From Euglena gracilis (lineage: Eukaryota; Euglenida; Euglenophyceae; Euglenales): DNA of 64,000 nucleotides. Below the pieces are notes generated by a model that searched no databases, was not told the DNA's origin, and saw only the letters and a program-made list of their open reading frames with translations. How positions within the stretch are numbered: position 1 is the first letter of the stretch; each line of letters starts with the position of its first letter. Below, one piece after another: positions 30,341 through 41,300 of the stretch. A program made the translations under genes and the position numbers. Location of the stretch: the NCBI GenBank assembly GCA_039621445.1, contig CP154957.1, positions 248,001 through 312,000 on the forward strand, written 5' to 3'.

Positions 30341-33100
30341 TGAGTTTCACCTAGGGGGGGGGGGAGTCCAAAATTACAAAGTTCACCGCCTGATCTCCCT
30401 TTCTTTCTTTCTTTCTTGCAGCTGCTACTTTAACAATGCAGGCGACGAGGCTGTTGCCTGCACAATTGCAACCTTATTGTGCAGGTTTAGTCTCTGCCTT
30501 CCCTTCTCAAGCAAGGCTTTGAGATAAATGTTTTGCAAATGGCACGTTTGGGGTGTTTCATCTTTGTTACTGATGTTGTTTTGAAAACATGGGAGTTCAT
30601 TTTTTGATACCAGCGACATGATTTCAAAAGGACCAAATTTATTTTGACTATGGTCAAGCTGTGAAGGTCTCAAGCTGTTGAAATTGATTTTTTGAACATT
30701 TATTTTTGCAAGGAGACAGGGGTTTCAACAAAAGAACATGTTTTCGTCATATTTTTTTGGGTTGTTTTGAGGGTGGGTTTAAATATTTTTTTTTAAGGCT
30801 AAGGCAGCTGCAGTGGTGGCCAGTCTGGGGGGGGGGGTGCGGTAATTGTTGCAAATGAATTATAATCAAGGACGTTGTTTGAATCGGCCAATCTGGGGGT
30901 GGGGGTACGTATCCAATCGGGGGGGGGGGGGGCTTGAATCGGCCAATCCGCAGGCGGGGCAATCTGAGAGGGTGGCATCAGGATTTCCTTTTTGTTTTTA
31001 ATTTCTGGATTTTTGGATTCAATTTCCTTTTCAATTCCAATTTTCCCAAGGTTCCAAAAGAAGTTTTTTGAATGATTGCAACCACTTCACTGTGAAAAAG
31101 AATCCGGTGAGAAAACTGCCAGAAAAGTCATTTGGGGGTGGCCATTTTCTGATCATTTGCTTTCATTTGTGAAAATTTCTCAAAATAATGCACATAATTA
31201 CCAATCGTTGATCAATGAATTTTTCCACCTTGATATGTCGGCCAACAATTCGTTCATGGTCAACTCCGAAGCCTTGGTTTGTGTGCGACAACATTGCACG
31301 AGCAAGTGCTTTCGCCGTGAAATTCGCCAATGTTTCTCAAAGCCCAATATCGGTGCCCCTGTGGGGTTTTGCTTTTGAAATGTGCATAAATGTCTAAAAG
31401 ATGGGATTGGGCTTTGCTGTGAAGGTTGCCAATGTGCATGTTGTAAGCTGTGCTCATGTTGAGGGTCTTTAGCACAAAGATTGTTGTTTTTTTTGATTGT
31501 TGTGTGTTTTTTGTGTGTGTGTTTGTTGTTATTATTGTTGTTGGTTTGTTTTTTATTTTTTTATTATCATTCATTTATCTCTTGTTATTTGTTATATTTC
31601 CCATTCTTTCTGGGATTTCACCAGCTGAGCACCCCAGGTTTGCAACGAGCTTATCGTTAACCACGGATGCCACCCATTATTATCCCAATGAATTTCTTAG
31701 TAATTCTCCATGGGGCAGTTTGGGACAGGAGGGGGCATGAGGGGGGTTTCGGCAGGGGGGAATGCAAACACGTTTTTTTTGGTTTTTTTATGTTTTTTTT
31801 TTATTTGGTGAACATTTTATTTTTGTGTTTTTGTTGCATTGTTTGTTGCGTTTTTTTTTGTTTTTTTTTAACAGTAATTTTTGAATTTTTGCTGGAAATT
31901 TTTTAACCATGAAGAAATTCCTTGTTTTGGCCCCGATTTCCCCCTGAAACCCAAAAATTGTCGATTTTTTTGCATTTTTTGTCATCAAAATGCTTATTTT
32001 CATGCAAAACGAGAAATTTTCCCCAGCTGAGCCGAATTTTTTTCTAAGTTCTCTCCAGCAGAAAGGCAACTCTCCCCGAAATAAGACCAATCCCTCGAAA
32101 TAAGACCACCCCCTAAAATAGGATCCCCCCCCTGCGTCAATTGAGCAAATTTCGAAAATAAGTCTCCTTAAAATGGGTCCTCTCCCCTGACGAGGTGAAG
32201 CGCCAGGGAGGGTGACAATTTTCTCTGAAAGATTGTCGAAAACCCCAATTTCAGATTAAAAAAGTGATGAAAAAAATTTTCGGATTTTTGAAGTGCAAAA
32301 AAAAACATGGTAAATGTCCACATGGCGCGAAGTGCCAAAGGAAAAATTTCAGTGTTTTGGGAACCTGAAAAATGATGTTTTTTTCTTCCCCGTGTCGATC
32401 AAGGAAATATCCGAAAATATCTCCCCCCCAAAAAATCTACCCTGGAGGTTTCCAGCAACGGACCCAAAAAAATAAGACCTGGATCTTGCGTTTTTTCCGC
32501 CACGTGTCATTCAAAAGGTGGGGTCAAAGGCTGCCCATCCCAGCATGGGCTACCTCCTCCCCTTTCCAGGGTGGGAATTGATTTGGAATTTGGAAGGGGT
32601 CAGAAAATGCAAAATTCATCTGTCAAAGGTCTGGCCTCAGTTTTGCAGGATACGCTGCAACAGAGCTGGCTGGGGCACTGCCGTGCCGTGCGGGGCGGTA
32701 CGCCAGTGTGGACATACCATCACCACCCCCCATGGGCTGGCAGAGGCTTTGGGGCTCAGGGGTTGGGTGTGACCCATAAAGTCGAGGCAGATGAGAATTA
32801 ATGCTCCAGACTGAAAGTCCGGTTTGCATGCAAATTCCAACAGCCCACAACCGAGTAGTTCGCCACGCACATGGTCAATGACTCCCATCAGGCCCCCCGG
32901 GGGAGGGGGTTCTTGGGCAGCCGATAGGCACTCACAGCCGAACCCCCCAGGGAATGCGTCGAGAAGCTGAAGGTATCTTCACCACGATATGGTCATAACT
33001 TTTGCTCTCTGTTCCATATTTCATGTTACATGTTTTTCATTCCTCTTGAAAACCTCATTGAGATGCGCCCCCAACTTTTTTCCGGGATGAATATCAAGTT
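30341..33100. other. Mostly AT-rich region without a recognised gene
   Basis: A pyrimidine tract ending in TTTCTTGCAG (30421) is acceptor-like, followed by a 28-codon ORF. GGATTGGCCGATTC and G-tract words (30830-30975) and AAATAAGACC with C-tracts (32080-32180) look like broken C-tract elements. Open frames such as 31076-31378 (100 codons) show no recognisable motif. Confidence 0.35.
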
Positions 33101-33103
33101 TTT

Positions 33104-33106
<3 letters not shown>

Positions 33107-33180
<74 letters not shown>
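33107..33180. repeat. (TA)n microsatellite
   Basis: About 35 TA repeats with one TC interruption. Positions 33185-33673 hold nothing recognised. Confidence 0.95.
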
Positions 33181-33183
<3 letters not shown>

Positions 33184-33673
33184 CTCAGGACATAAAAACA
33201 GGATTCATTTAATTTAATAATACAATAAAAATTTTGATCTTATTTTAAGCATGGCAAAAACAACCGCACTTGCCCATCCCAGCTTGTGGGCCAAAGACCC
33301 AAGCTGACGCATCCACACCAGTTCCCCTCATTATACCCTCATGACAAACACCCCAGTCTGGCACGCGCTGCCAAGTTGGGTGATATGTTTCAAGCAGAAG
33401 GGCATGCTTTGCAGTGTCGGCACCAAGGCACTGGGGCCATTGCTGCCACCGTGCCATTATCATCACAGGTGTTGCATTGAACACCGTTTTTTTTTGTGAA
33501 CATCGTTCCTTTCCTGTCCATCCAATAACCTCAATCAAATGCAATCAAGAGAAATTTCGGAATATGGTTTTCCAAATTTGCTGAAGATTGCAGAATAGCT
33601 CACCTTTTTTTCTGGATCCCTTCTTCGTGAATGAATTTCCCCCCAGAAAAAGGTCATTGTTGACATGCAACCC

Positions 33674-34077
33674 ACATCTTTGCCCCAGATTTTTCCAGAT
33701 CCCCCTGGGGGGGCTGCTGTGGCCAGCCCCGATTTTGACCCAGCCCAGCCGCAGCCCCCCCCCCCCCCCCCCCCCCCGGGAGTTGCTGCTTGCCCTGCCA
33801 GCCAGCCCTTTTTTAGCCGAAAACGCGTTCAAAAATGCTCAAAAATGGTGTTTTCGGGTGTTTTGGGCGTTTTTTGGGGGGGGGTTGTCAGACATTTTGT
33901 CAAAATATGTTTTGCGGGTCATTTTTGGGGCAATTGTCTGATTTCGGCCCAGCCTGGCCAGCTCAGGTCCAGCTGGGGTCCAGCACCCCCCTCCCCCCGG
34001 GGGGGGGGGTGGCCTGGCAGCCCAAATTTCTATCCCAAGCCTAGCAACCCCCCCCCCTGTGGTCCTCAAAGAGATGT
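33674..34077. mobile_element. Relative of the 477-bp element
   Basis: The left end is ACATCTTTGCCCC and the inverted right end ACATCTCTTTGAGGACC. The interior follows 29351-29827 block by block (CCCAGCCCAGCCGCAG, C21, GTTCAAAAATG, TCATTTTTGGG). No target duplication was found. It lies directly upstream of the reverse transcriptase remnant and may have cut the retrotransposon's 5' part off. Confidence 0.6.
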
Positions 34078-34149
34078 CTGTTATAGAGCCATCCGGGCAT
34101 TGAACCAACGTCGGTCCAGGTTGAAAAAAAACCAAAAACTTCAAAAGCG

Positions 34150-34975
34150 CATTTTTTTTAGTTTTGAGTGGATAGACAATGTTTCAGCGATGCCAGAAAT
34201 GATTTTTTCTCCTGGAGTTCAATTGTTATTTGCCAAGATAACCCCCTCCCCAATAGTGCTGCGGGGCCAATAGAGCTGCGGGTCCAAATAGTGCGGCACC
34301 CCCCGCCGGATGAAGCGAGCGTCCAATAGTGCTGCACCCCCCTCCCCAAAACATGGCAAATGTGAAATGCGTAGAAGCAGGTGCAGCCTACTGCAGGCAT
34401 CCTTTGTAACCCGCAGAGAGGGGAAAAGGGGCGAATTCCCACCCGAACAACTCACGGAAGCCGTCCGAAGACGAACCAGACGACCGGATTGCACGTCGCT
34501 TGCCTCAGAGTTGGACATTGAGCAGGCAAAAAGGGTGCCTGTGGTGATAGGCCGGGACTAAGAGGCAGCTAGTCCAATAGTACAGTGGATCCTAATAGCG
34601 CGGCACCCCCGCCGCTGGAGGCGGCCGTCCAATAGTGCGGCAGTGCAATACTATTTTGGGGGGGGGTTATTGCAACTTATTGTGTATATCGATGATGTGC
34701 TGGTGGGAACACCACCACCAACCGCAAAATCGAGCGAGGATATCCTCGTTACACACTTTCACCATGTTTGCGCGGTATTAACCGCTTTTCAAAAAACATG
34801 TGCTTTTCGCGAAAGGCGCGAAAATGCATTTGTTTCGGATTCTCATAAAATTTTGCGGTCACATCCTCAGCAATGGACAGCGGAAAGCCGCTCCGAGTAA
34901 ACTCGAAGCCATTAAGAAATGGACCCCTGAGGTAATCAAAACGATTACTCACCTCAAAGGATTTTGGGATTAGCC
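34150..34975 (+). pseudogene. Reverse transcriptase fragment, interrupted by a C-tract element
   Basis: Before the insertion the frame reads WIDNVSAMPEMIFSPGVQLL and FAK (34174-34238); after it LQLIVYIDDVLVG, with the YIDD catalytic box at 34685-34696. If the insert and one TA are left out, the frame runs straight through. A frame break near 34795 follows. Then KMHLFRILIKFCGHILSNGQ and APSKLEAIKKWTPEV (thumb region) lead to a second break near 34965 in a T run, just before GLAQYYAIYMKDFAKIAVPL. The N-terminal half of the domain is absent. Confidence 0.75.
34241..34667. mobile_element. TA-flanked C-tract element inserted in the reverse transcriptase
   Basis: The left end is ACCCCCTCCCCAATAGTGCT and the inverted right end AACCCCCCCCAAAATAGTAT. 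TA is at 34239-34240 and 34668-34669. Words CCAATAGTGC and GCGGCACCCCC repeat near both ends. A short internal frame reads EGKRGEFPPEQLTEAVRRRT, which could be a helix-turn-helix remnant of a transposase; this is weak. Confidence 0.8.
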
Positions 34976-36616
34976 CAATACTACGCGATTTATATGAAGG
35001 ACTTCGCAAAAATCGCGGTGCCCCTCACCAAACAGCTCAAAAACCGGGCTGTTGACAACACCAAAGTCATTTGGGATGACCAAATGCGCGAGGCCCTTGA
35101 GAAAATCAAGGTTTTGCTTTTGGAGAATGTTGTCCTCGAAATCGCGGACCCGTACAAACCATACGTGTTGGAAGTCGACAGCAGCGATTACGCTGTTGGC
35201 GGAGTTCTTAGCCAGCATAATGCGGCGAATGAGCTCCGACCTGTGGCTTTCTTCAGCAGAAAGTTACAGGGCGACGATGGAAAAGGTCAAGTCAAATGGA
35301 GTATACGCGAGAAGGAAACCTACGCAATCGTGCTTATACTCCAGAAATTCCGAAGCTGGGTAGCCAGCAGCCTCGTCCAGATCCTCGTCAAGACCGACCA
35401 TGAGAGTCTCCAACACTGGTACACCGAGGATTTGAACAAGGCCATGTCATCGGTCGGAAGGCGATGCAGATGGCATGAGTTCTTGAGTCAATTCAACCTT
35501 GTGGTTATTTATACCCCTGGTCACACACAAAAAGTAGCGGATCCGCTCAGTCGGGCCCCTTGGTATTACCCTGGGAACCCGGATGAGGGAGACGCGACTT
35601 TTCATGGAAGTCAGGAAGCTGACAACTACGCACGTCGAAACGACGCTGCGGATAATATTTTGGATTCTTTTCCCGTTTCACAAGTCTTCCTGGTCGCACC
35701 AGTGCGTGGAAGGCGCCGACGTGGAAGCACGTCCGGACCCCGGCGTATTACGCGCACGGAGTCCCCTTCCCCACTGTTCTTTCGCGAATGGGATTATAGT
35801 CGTGACCCGGTGTATGACACCATTGTCACCAGACTTCGTAATGGCGAAGTGCTGGACAATTACACTCTTTCACCTTTACGGTTGGTTTTTCGCAATGAAT
35901 CGGGTTACAAATATTGTATTCCCCAGGACCTGGTTGATGATGTGATTTTGTGTTATCACAACCATGGTCACCCTGGGGCCCCCAAACTTCTTTCGTTGGT
36001 GGGCCGCAGGTATTGCACAACCCTGAGCGAGAAAGAGCTTTACTCACGCTGTTTGCGAATAGCGCAACGGTGTCAAATTTGTCAAGCGGTAAAACCCCAC
36101 AGAGGTACCCCCCCTGGTACGATGGACTTTTTCCCCGTACCCCCTGACATTTTTACATCCCTCTGCATGGATTTTCTGGAATTAGAACCGTGCAAAGGAA
36201 CGGACGACAAAATTTACGATTACGTTTTTGTTGTCGTCTGCAGGCTGAGTGGGTACATTGTAGCCATTCCATGCCAGAAGTCAGGGTTGACTGCCCAAAG
36301 TTTGGCAACTATATTTTTGGAGAAATGCATTTGCTTAATGGGTTTACCGAATGAAATCGTGAGTGATCAAGACCATTTGATTTCTTCAAGGTTTTTCACC
36401 ACTTTGTGCGGTTTACTCGGAATCGAGCAACATTTTTCCATTATATACCGACCCAAAGGCAATGGTAGAGCCGAGGCAGCCGTGAAATCCGTCGTGAATA
36501 TGCTTCGCCTTTCACTGGCTGACTCGCGCAGCAACTGGATATCAGTTCTACCATGGTCTTTGTTTTATATCAATACCCTACCAGGGTTGGTTTTACCTCA
36601 CTCCCCTATAAATTAG
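34964..36616 (+). CDS. Ty3/gypsy pol: RNase H and integrase
   Basis: The frame opens without a natural start inside the connection after reverse transcriptase (GLAQYYAIYMKDF). RNase H follows, with its first acidic residue in VLEVDSSDYAVGGVLSQH (Asp about residue 72) and TDHESL and HTQKVADPLSR further on. The integrase zinc finger shows H332, H336, C370 and C373. The catalytic core has D403 (CMDFLELE), D468 (VSDQD) and E504 (GRAEAAVK); the spacing of the last two is 35 residues, the classical D,D-35-E. The product would cut RNA from hybrids and insert the DNA copy. The frame ends early at TAG 36614, and the true continuation is in the overlapping ORF at 36553, so one base change of frame near 36580 separates them. 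Confidence 0.85.
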   Translation: MGLAQYYAIYMKDFAKIAVPLTKQLKNRAVDNTKVIWDDQMREALEKIKVLLLENVVLEIADPYKPYVLEVDSSDYAVGGVLSQHNAANELRPVAFFSRKLQGDDGKGQVKWSIREKETYAIVLILQKFRSWVASSLVQILVKTDHESLQHWYTEDLNKAMSSVGRRCRWHEFLSQFNLVVIYTPGHTQKVADPLSRAPWYYPGNPDEGDATFHGSQEADNYARRNDAADNILDSFPVSQVFLVAPVRGRRRRGSTSGPRRITRTESPSPLFFREWDYSRDPVYDTIVTRLRNGEVLDNYTLSPLRLVFRNESGYKYCIPQDLVDDVILCYHNHGHPGAPKLLSLVGRRYCTTLSEKELYSRCLRIAQRCQICQAVKPHRGTPPGTMDFFPVPPDIFTSLCMDFLELEPCKGTDDKIYDYVFVVVCRLSGYIVAIPCQKSGLTAQSLATIFLEKCICLMGLPNEIVSDQDHLISSRFFTTLCGLLGIEQHFSIIYRPKGNGRAEAAVKSVVNMLRLSLADSRSNWISVLPWSLFYINTLPGLVLPHSPIN

Positions 36617-37224
36617 TTTTCGGACGGGACCCTCCGGCCATAGGGGATGTCCCTTCGGAGAGACCCGCCCGAACGAGTGTCAGTTGCGAGACCTGGTTTG
36701 CGGAAGTAGAAAATCTACGTTCTGCAGTCCAGAAGCGCGTGACTGATATTCATGCAACCAAACGGAAATCGTTTTTGCAGAATTTCAAGTCACCTGTGTA
36801 TAGTCCCGGTGACCGCGTGTGGGTGCGGAATAGCCGTACTCGCATGCAGTCTTCCAAACTCCCCTGTGAAATCCTAGAAAGACTAGGTACCAGCGGGCGT
36901 TACAAGGTTGCATTACCGAATGGTGTTGAGGACGTTCATATGGACGACTTCAAACCATACCTGTCGCCACCGGATGGGAAACCCATCCCGTGTTTGCACT
37001 TCAAACCCCGTTCCAGATTACCTGAGACGGACGACTTTGTAGTCGATAAAATTATCGATCACAAAATCGACAAAGGTATGCACCTTTGGAAGGTCCGCTG
37101 GAGAGGGTATGGGCCCGAGGAGGACACTTGGGAGCCAGCAACCAGTTTTGTTGGGTATGTCCAGCAAGATTGGAAGCTGTGGAACAAGAAGCATAACATT
37201 GATGTTTCCATGACAAGTTTTTGA
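36553..37224 (+). CDS. Ty3/gypsy integrase C terminus with chromodomain
   Basis: The continuation of the integrase in another frame: PYKLVFGRDPP, then a GPY/F-like module (LGTSGRYKVALPNGVEDVHM and FKPYL). Last comes a chromodomain at about residues 160-214 (VVDKIIDHKID, then WKVRWRGYGPEEDTWEP). Chromodomains of this element class bind methylated histone H3 and steer insertion into heterochromatin. The aromatic positions (F/V of the first strand, W of WKVRW, W of DTWEP) are kept. The stop at 37222 is followed by 160 bp before the next ORF. Confidence 0.85.
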   Translation: MVFVLYQYPTRVGFTSLPYKLVFGRDPPAIGDVPSERPARTSVSCETWFAEVENLRSAVQKRVTDIHATKRKSFLQNFKSPVYSPGDRVWVRNSRTRMQSSKLPCEILERLGTSGRYKVALPNGVEDVHMDDFKPYLSPPDGKPIPCLHFKPRSRLPETDDFVVDKIIDHKIDKGMHLWKVRWRGYGPEEDTWEPATSFVGYVQQDWKLWNKKHNIDVSMTSF

Positions 37225-37271
37225 GAACTCATGGGAAACCCATGTTGTTTTCCCTTCTTTTTATCATTGAT

Positions 37272-37295
37272 TCTTATCATTCTTTCTTTCCGCAG
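37272..37295 (+). promoter_or_regulatory. Candidate 3' splice site upstream of the post-pol ORFs
   Basis: A pyrimidine tract TTATCATTCTTTCTTTCCGC ends in AG at 37294-37295, 90 bp before the ATG at 37385. It resembles the acceptors used by genes elsewhere in the window. It could allow expression of the downstream ORFs from a spliced RNA, as for envelope genes of some Ty3/gypsy elements. No donor has been identified. Confidence 0.45.
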
Positions 37296-37384
37296 ACTTT
37301 TTAGCAAATAATACTCAAGCAGTTACCCTTACCAACTCAAAACCAACAACCAACCATCCCACCGTACCGACCCCGGGCGGTATC

Positions 37385-38335
37385 ATGCTGCCCGGTGGAA
37401 GGGATCCAGGCGGAGGACCGCCTTACCACCCCACCACTCACCCTCAACCTGACCAGTATGTGTACCGATACGGTACACAGCCACCTGCACGGACTGCGGC
37501 TCAGGGAAACCCTGAAGCCAGCAGCAGTAGCAGGATGACCCAGATGCCCGCGGAAGCGCGGCCATCTCAGCCATCAGGCTCTCGTCGCCTCCCACCGTAT
37601 GCGGGTGTGATGATCCACCGCACGGCAGAGACGATGAGCCGGGTTATGTGTATGAGCGCAAACCCGGCACCAGACCACCTCACCCAGGCATTGTGGGATG
37701 ACCACTGCCGTAAAATTTTGACCATCGCGAATACCCCTCCGGCCCTGTGGTGTACGTGCGCCCAGGCGACGATGACCGGTCTGGTGTATTACACCGACCC
37801 GGACGCGTCGGGATTCGCGGCGGACATTACCATGCGTGACCTGGGCGTGGAAGTCCCGCCACAGGTCGCACGGCAGGTACCACCAGTTGGCACTTACACC
37901 GCACATTTTCGTGCTCACTCCCCCGGATTACCCGAGGAAAAGACAGTGGAAGCACCTGTCCGGAGTGAACACCCACGTGTGAAAGAAAGTATTTTTCGAT
38001 CCCCTGAGCGCATGCCCCGGCGGGATTATCCTGCGCAGGAGCCTGTGTCTCAGTACACCGTCTCTGGGGATTACCCCCAGGAGGCGCCAATGCCACGGGA
38101 TCAGTACGTGTATCCACCTCAACCCCACCCAACCATACCTGACCCTATCCCACGACGTCCTGCGGAGGGAAACCCTCCCCCGACGTCTGACGCGGCCCGA
38201 AGCGCTCGTCCGCGGGAAGCGCAGCAGCGCCTCGTGCGGCACCAGTTCCCCCGGTATGGGATGAACCCGTTAACCCGTGGACTGGCCGGCCGTTTGAGAC
38301 TGAGGAGGAGCGTCAACAGTATGAATATGCTGTGA
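37385..38335 (+). CDS. Post-pol ORF 1, Pro/Arg-rich, unrecognised
   Basis: 316 codons from ATG 37385, rich in Pro, Arg, Tyr and Gln, with DQYVYRYGTQPP and DQYVYPPQPHP as a repeated motif. The middle part (LTQALWDDHCRKILTIANTP, LVYYTDPDASGFAADITM) is less biased and may fold. The last bases overlap the next ORF by four. In the frame of the next ORF, sequence before its ATG reads WDEPVNPWTGRPFETEEERQ, which resembles YPAWAEMTREERQQY inside that ORF. The two ORFs are therefore probably one gene split by a frame change near 38230. No transmembrane segment or signal peptide is obvious. Function unknown. Confidence 0.6.
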   Translation: MLPGGRDPGGGPPYHPTTHPQPDQYVYRYGTQPPARTAAQGNPEASSSSRMTQMPAEARPSQPSGSRRLPPYAGVMIHRTAETMSRVMCMSANPAPDHLTQALWDDHCRKILTIANTPPALWCTCAQATMTGLVYYTDPDASGFAADITMRDLGVEVPPQVARQVPPVGTYTAHFRAHSPGLPEEKTVEAPVRSEHPRVKESIFRSPERMPRRDYPAQEPVSQYTVSGDYPQEAPMPRDQYVYPPQPHPTIPDPIPRRPAEGNPPPTSDAARSARPREAQQRLVRHQFPRYGMNPLTRGLAGRLRLRRSVNSMNML

Positions 38336-41300
38336 CGATCCAACGACAAATCGCACGTCGCCCCCCTGTTTCCGCTGGCCAGGGATACCCTGCCTGGGCG
38401 GAAATGACACGGGAAGAGCGCCAGCAGTATGATGCTGCTGTGTCGGCTCTCACAGGAGTCCCAGCTCCATCACGATCAAGTCAACCAGCGCGACAACAGG
38501 ACGTTGCTGTGGCGGAAGCGCCTCCAGCACGGCCCACAAGCTCTGCCGCCGGCAAGCGTGACCGCGGCCCGGAAAATCTGACGCCGCAGCCACAGCGCCG
38601 CTCGCCGAGGTCGGAAAATCCGCCCGCGGCGATGCACGTCGACGCTGAGGAAGAAGCTCCACCAGCGCCAGACGTGACGGCAGAACGGGCACGTCCGGAA
38701 ACCCGACCATCCCCAGTCGCACCAGTTTACTCGAATCGTGGTGACGCTAAGCAGGAATTTGCTCGAACGCCAAGCACGGAATCCGTGACTTACCCTGTCT
38801 TTACGCCAGAAGACCCAGAATACTGGGATTACTTGGCGACATTCGAATGGCTGTCTAACACAAAGGGTAAGGGTAAAGGTAAGGGGAAGGGTAAGGGGAA
38901 AGGAAAAGGCCAGGAGAAAGGTGGGAAAGCCCCACCTGGCAAAGGCGGAAAAGCCGCTTGGCCAACTCCAGGTAAAGGCGGAAAATCTGCCGGACCCCTA
39001 GCAGGCAAGGGCGGAAAAGCCGCCGAACTTTCGAAAAAGAAGGACGATGATGTTACTGTAGTATTCACCTACCTGAAGGGTATCTGGCCGAAAATCGACG
39101 AAGATCTCCGACAGTTTACACACGCAAGCAACGTGATCCACCGACCACCGGATGCGGTGCTCGAAGTGGTGCAGAATCGTATGTACGATCACTGCAAACG
39201 TTTTTTCTACAGTTCAGAACTTTATGCGTTTGAGGGATACCCTCATTCGGATGAAATAGTCCTGGACCGGATGTCCGGTTTCTGGGAGCTGTGGTTCTGG
39301 TTGGGATACCCCTGCCAGAACTTCGGCATCTTTACCGACCGAAACGGTCATACGTATGCCGACTGTTTGGGAACATGTCCTGACGACGAAACGTTCGTAG
39401 CACAGTTGAAGGAAATCTTCAACCACATGTACTCCGTCGGAGCACTGGGAATCCAGTCGAAATATTACCCCCTGGCGGAGAAACTCCAGGCGCAGGCTGC
39501 GGTAATGTTCACACGCAACCTCCAAGTATACTTGGACAGCATGTATGGCACGCTGTTCAAGGTGCTGGACATCGACCTCGCGTACCCCCAGCGGTACAAA
39601 CTGGAATGCCAGTTTTGCAAGGAAGTTCACATTGCTGACTTCTGGGGTTTCGGAGAACGCGGAAAACCGCCTCCGACTGCCGAAAGTGCCGGCAGCCAGC
39701 CGACCAGGAGATTCCTCCTGCATCAGTGCCGGAATCCCCAGATTGGGACACAAGATCGAAAGGTGCTGAAACAGCACCGGCAGAAAATATTTCTGCTACA
39801 ACAGTACTGGCACAGGGCGTGGATTACCTGCGTCCTGGAAGTCTACATTTTTTTCCTGGAACAGATGACCACTGATGTGGATATCCACAGGAAGTGGTTA
39901 CCTCGGGGATACACCGAGGTGGACGCCAGACCTCATGACCCAGACCGACGCAGGATGAACCTGCGGCCGGAATGGGAGCAGGCAGAATGTGGCCTGCGGG
40001 ATCACCAGGACACCCAGTTCGGGGATATCCTCGACTGGAAGGAGTTTGAACCTTTCTTCGCAGCACGCGAGGTAAGCCACACTCGGTATGCGGTCCCATT
40101 GCCCGCTTTCCTGGAAGACACAGGAGAGCAGGGTATGGGATGGAACCTTCGATCGCAGTGGGAAGACCTCTGCCTGATCAACGAGGACGAGCCGCAACCT
40201 CCACCCGGAAGCTGGGTGAGAGCGTCGTGGCCGCCTCCATACCCCAACTCTGACAGGAGTGAAAGTATAAGCTTTTACCGCCTGTCCGACGCACAAGGGT
40301 GCTACAGAAGCGGAAAAGACCCGCGCACTGCAGCACAACTCCACACAGAGGACTACCCTCCGGAAGCGGAGGAGGAGGAAGAAACGGTCCCTATGGCCGA
40401 GGACGAACCTCAGCCAGCGGAACCCCCGGCACGGGAAACCCGTAGCCCATCGGTCGTGATGCTGGACACTGTGGCAGAAATTGCCCAGCGCCCAGGATCG
40501 CCGACATGTGAAATGACGCCTGTCCCACTGTCGCCAGCCTCACTGGGTACGACGGGCAGACCGACTCCTCCGCGGGAAAACCCGCCGGAGACGGGGCCCC
40601 ACACGCCTGAGGTATTACGCCTCAAGCTCCCTGTTCCCGGGGAAACCCCGTTAACAGAGGAGCCAGCCGAGGAGCCCACTTCAGGTGAGGAACGACGCAC
40701 CTCGCTAGGCGGACGCGTACTCGGTGGTTTGCGGTCCCTGATCGAAGTTGTCACTCCACGTGGCACTGCGGCCAGTTCTTCCACGGCTGCGGCGGAAGCT
40801 GCCCAGCCGGCGGAAGACACACCTGACACAACAGCCATGGTGGAGGATGAACCTCCCCCAGCGGCGGCGCCACCGCCGGTGTCGGAAGCGACACGGACGG
40901 AAGGCGAACAGACAGCAATGGCCGTGGAGACAATAGCAACCGTGCCGGTACGGGATGAACCTGTATCAGCACCGGTAGCGCCATACGAGGCACGGGATGA
41001 ACCCGCACCTCAGCGCACATCCACATCCACCGCACCAAAGCACCCGGGTACACGGACACCGGCGCCTGAAAAACAGACTGAGCGGACGTCCATGCCCCCA
41101 CCACAGGCTCAACCAGCGCGAGGTGCGCAGACCAAGCCTACATCTACACCATCCCCCACGGCTACCCCTGGGAAACCCACGGAAGCCGCAAGGGAACGCG
41201 TAGGACGACCCTCAGCTCGGGAAACCCCTGCTGAAGGTCAACGACGCTCGGTGTCGGGGAGAAGACCCCCGTCCCAAGCGTCACCACGCACCTGGGCAAG

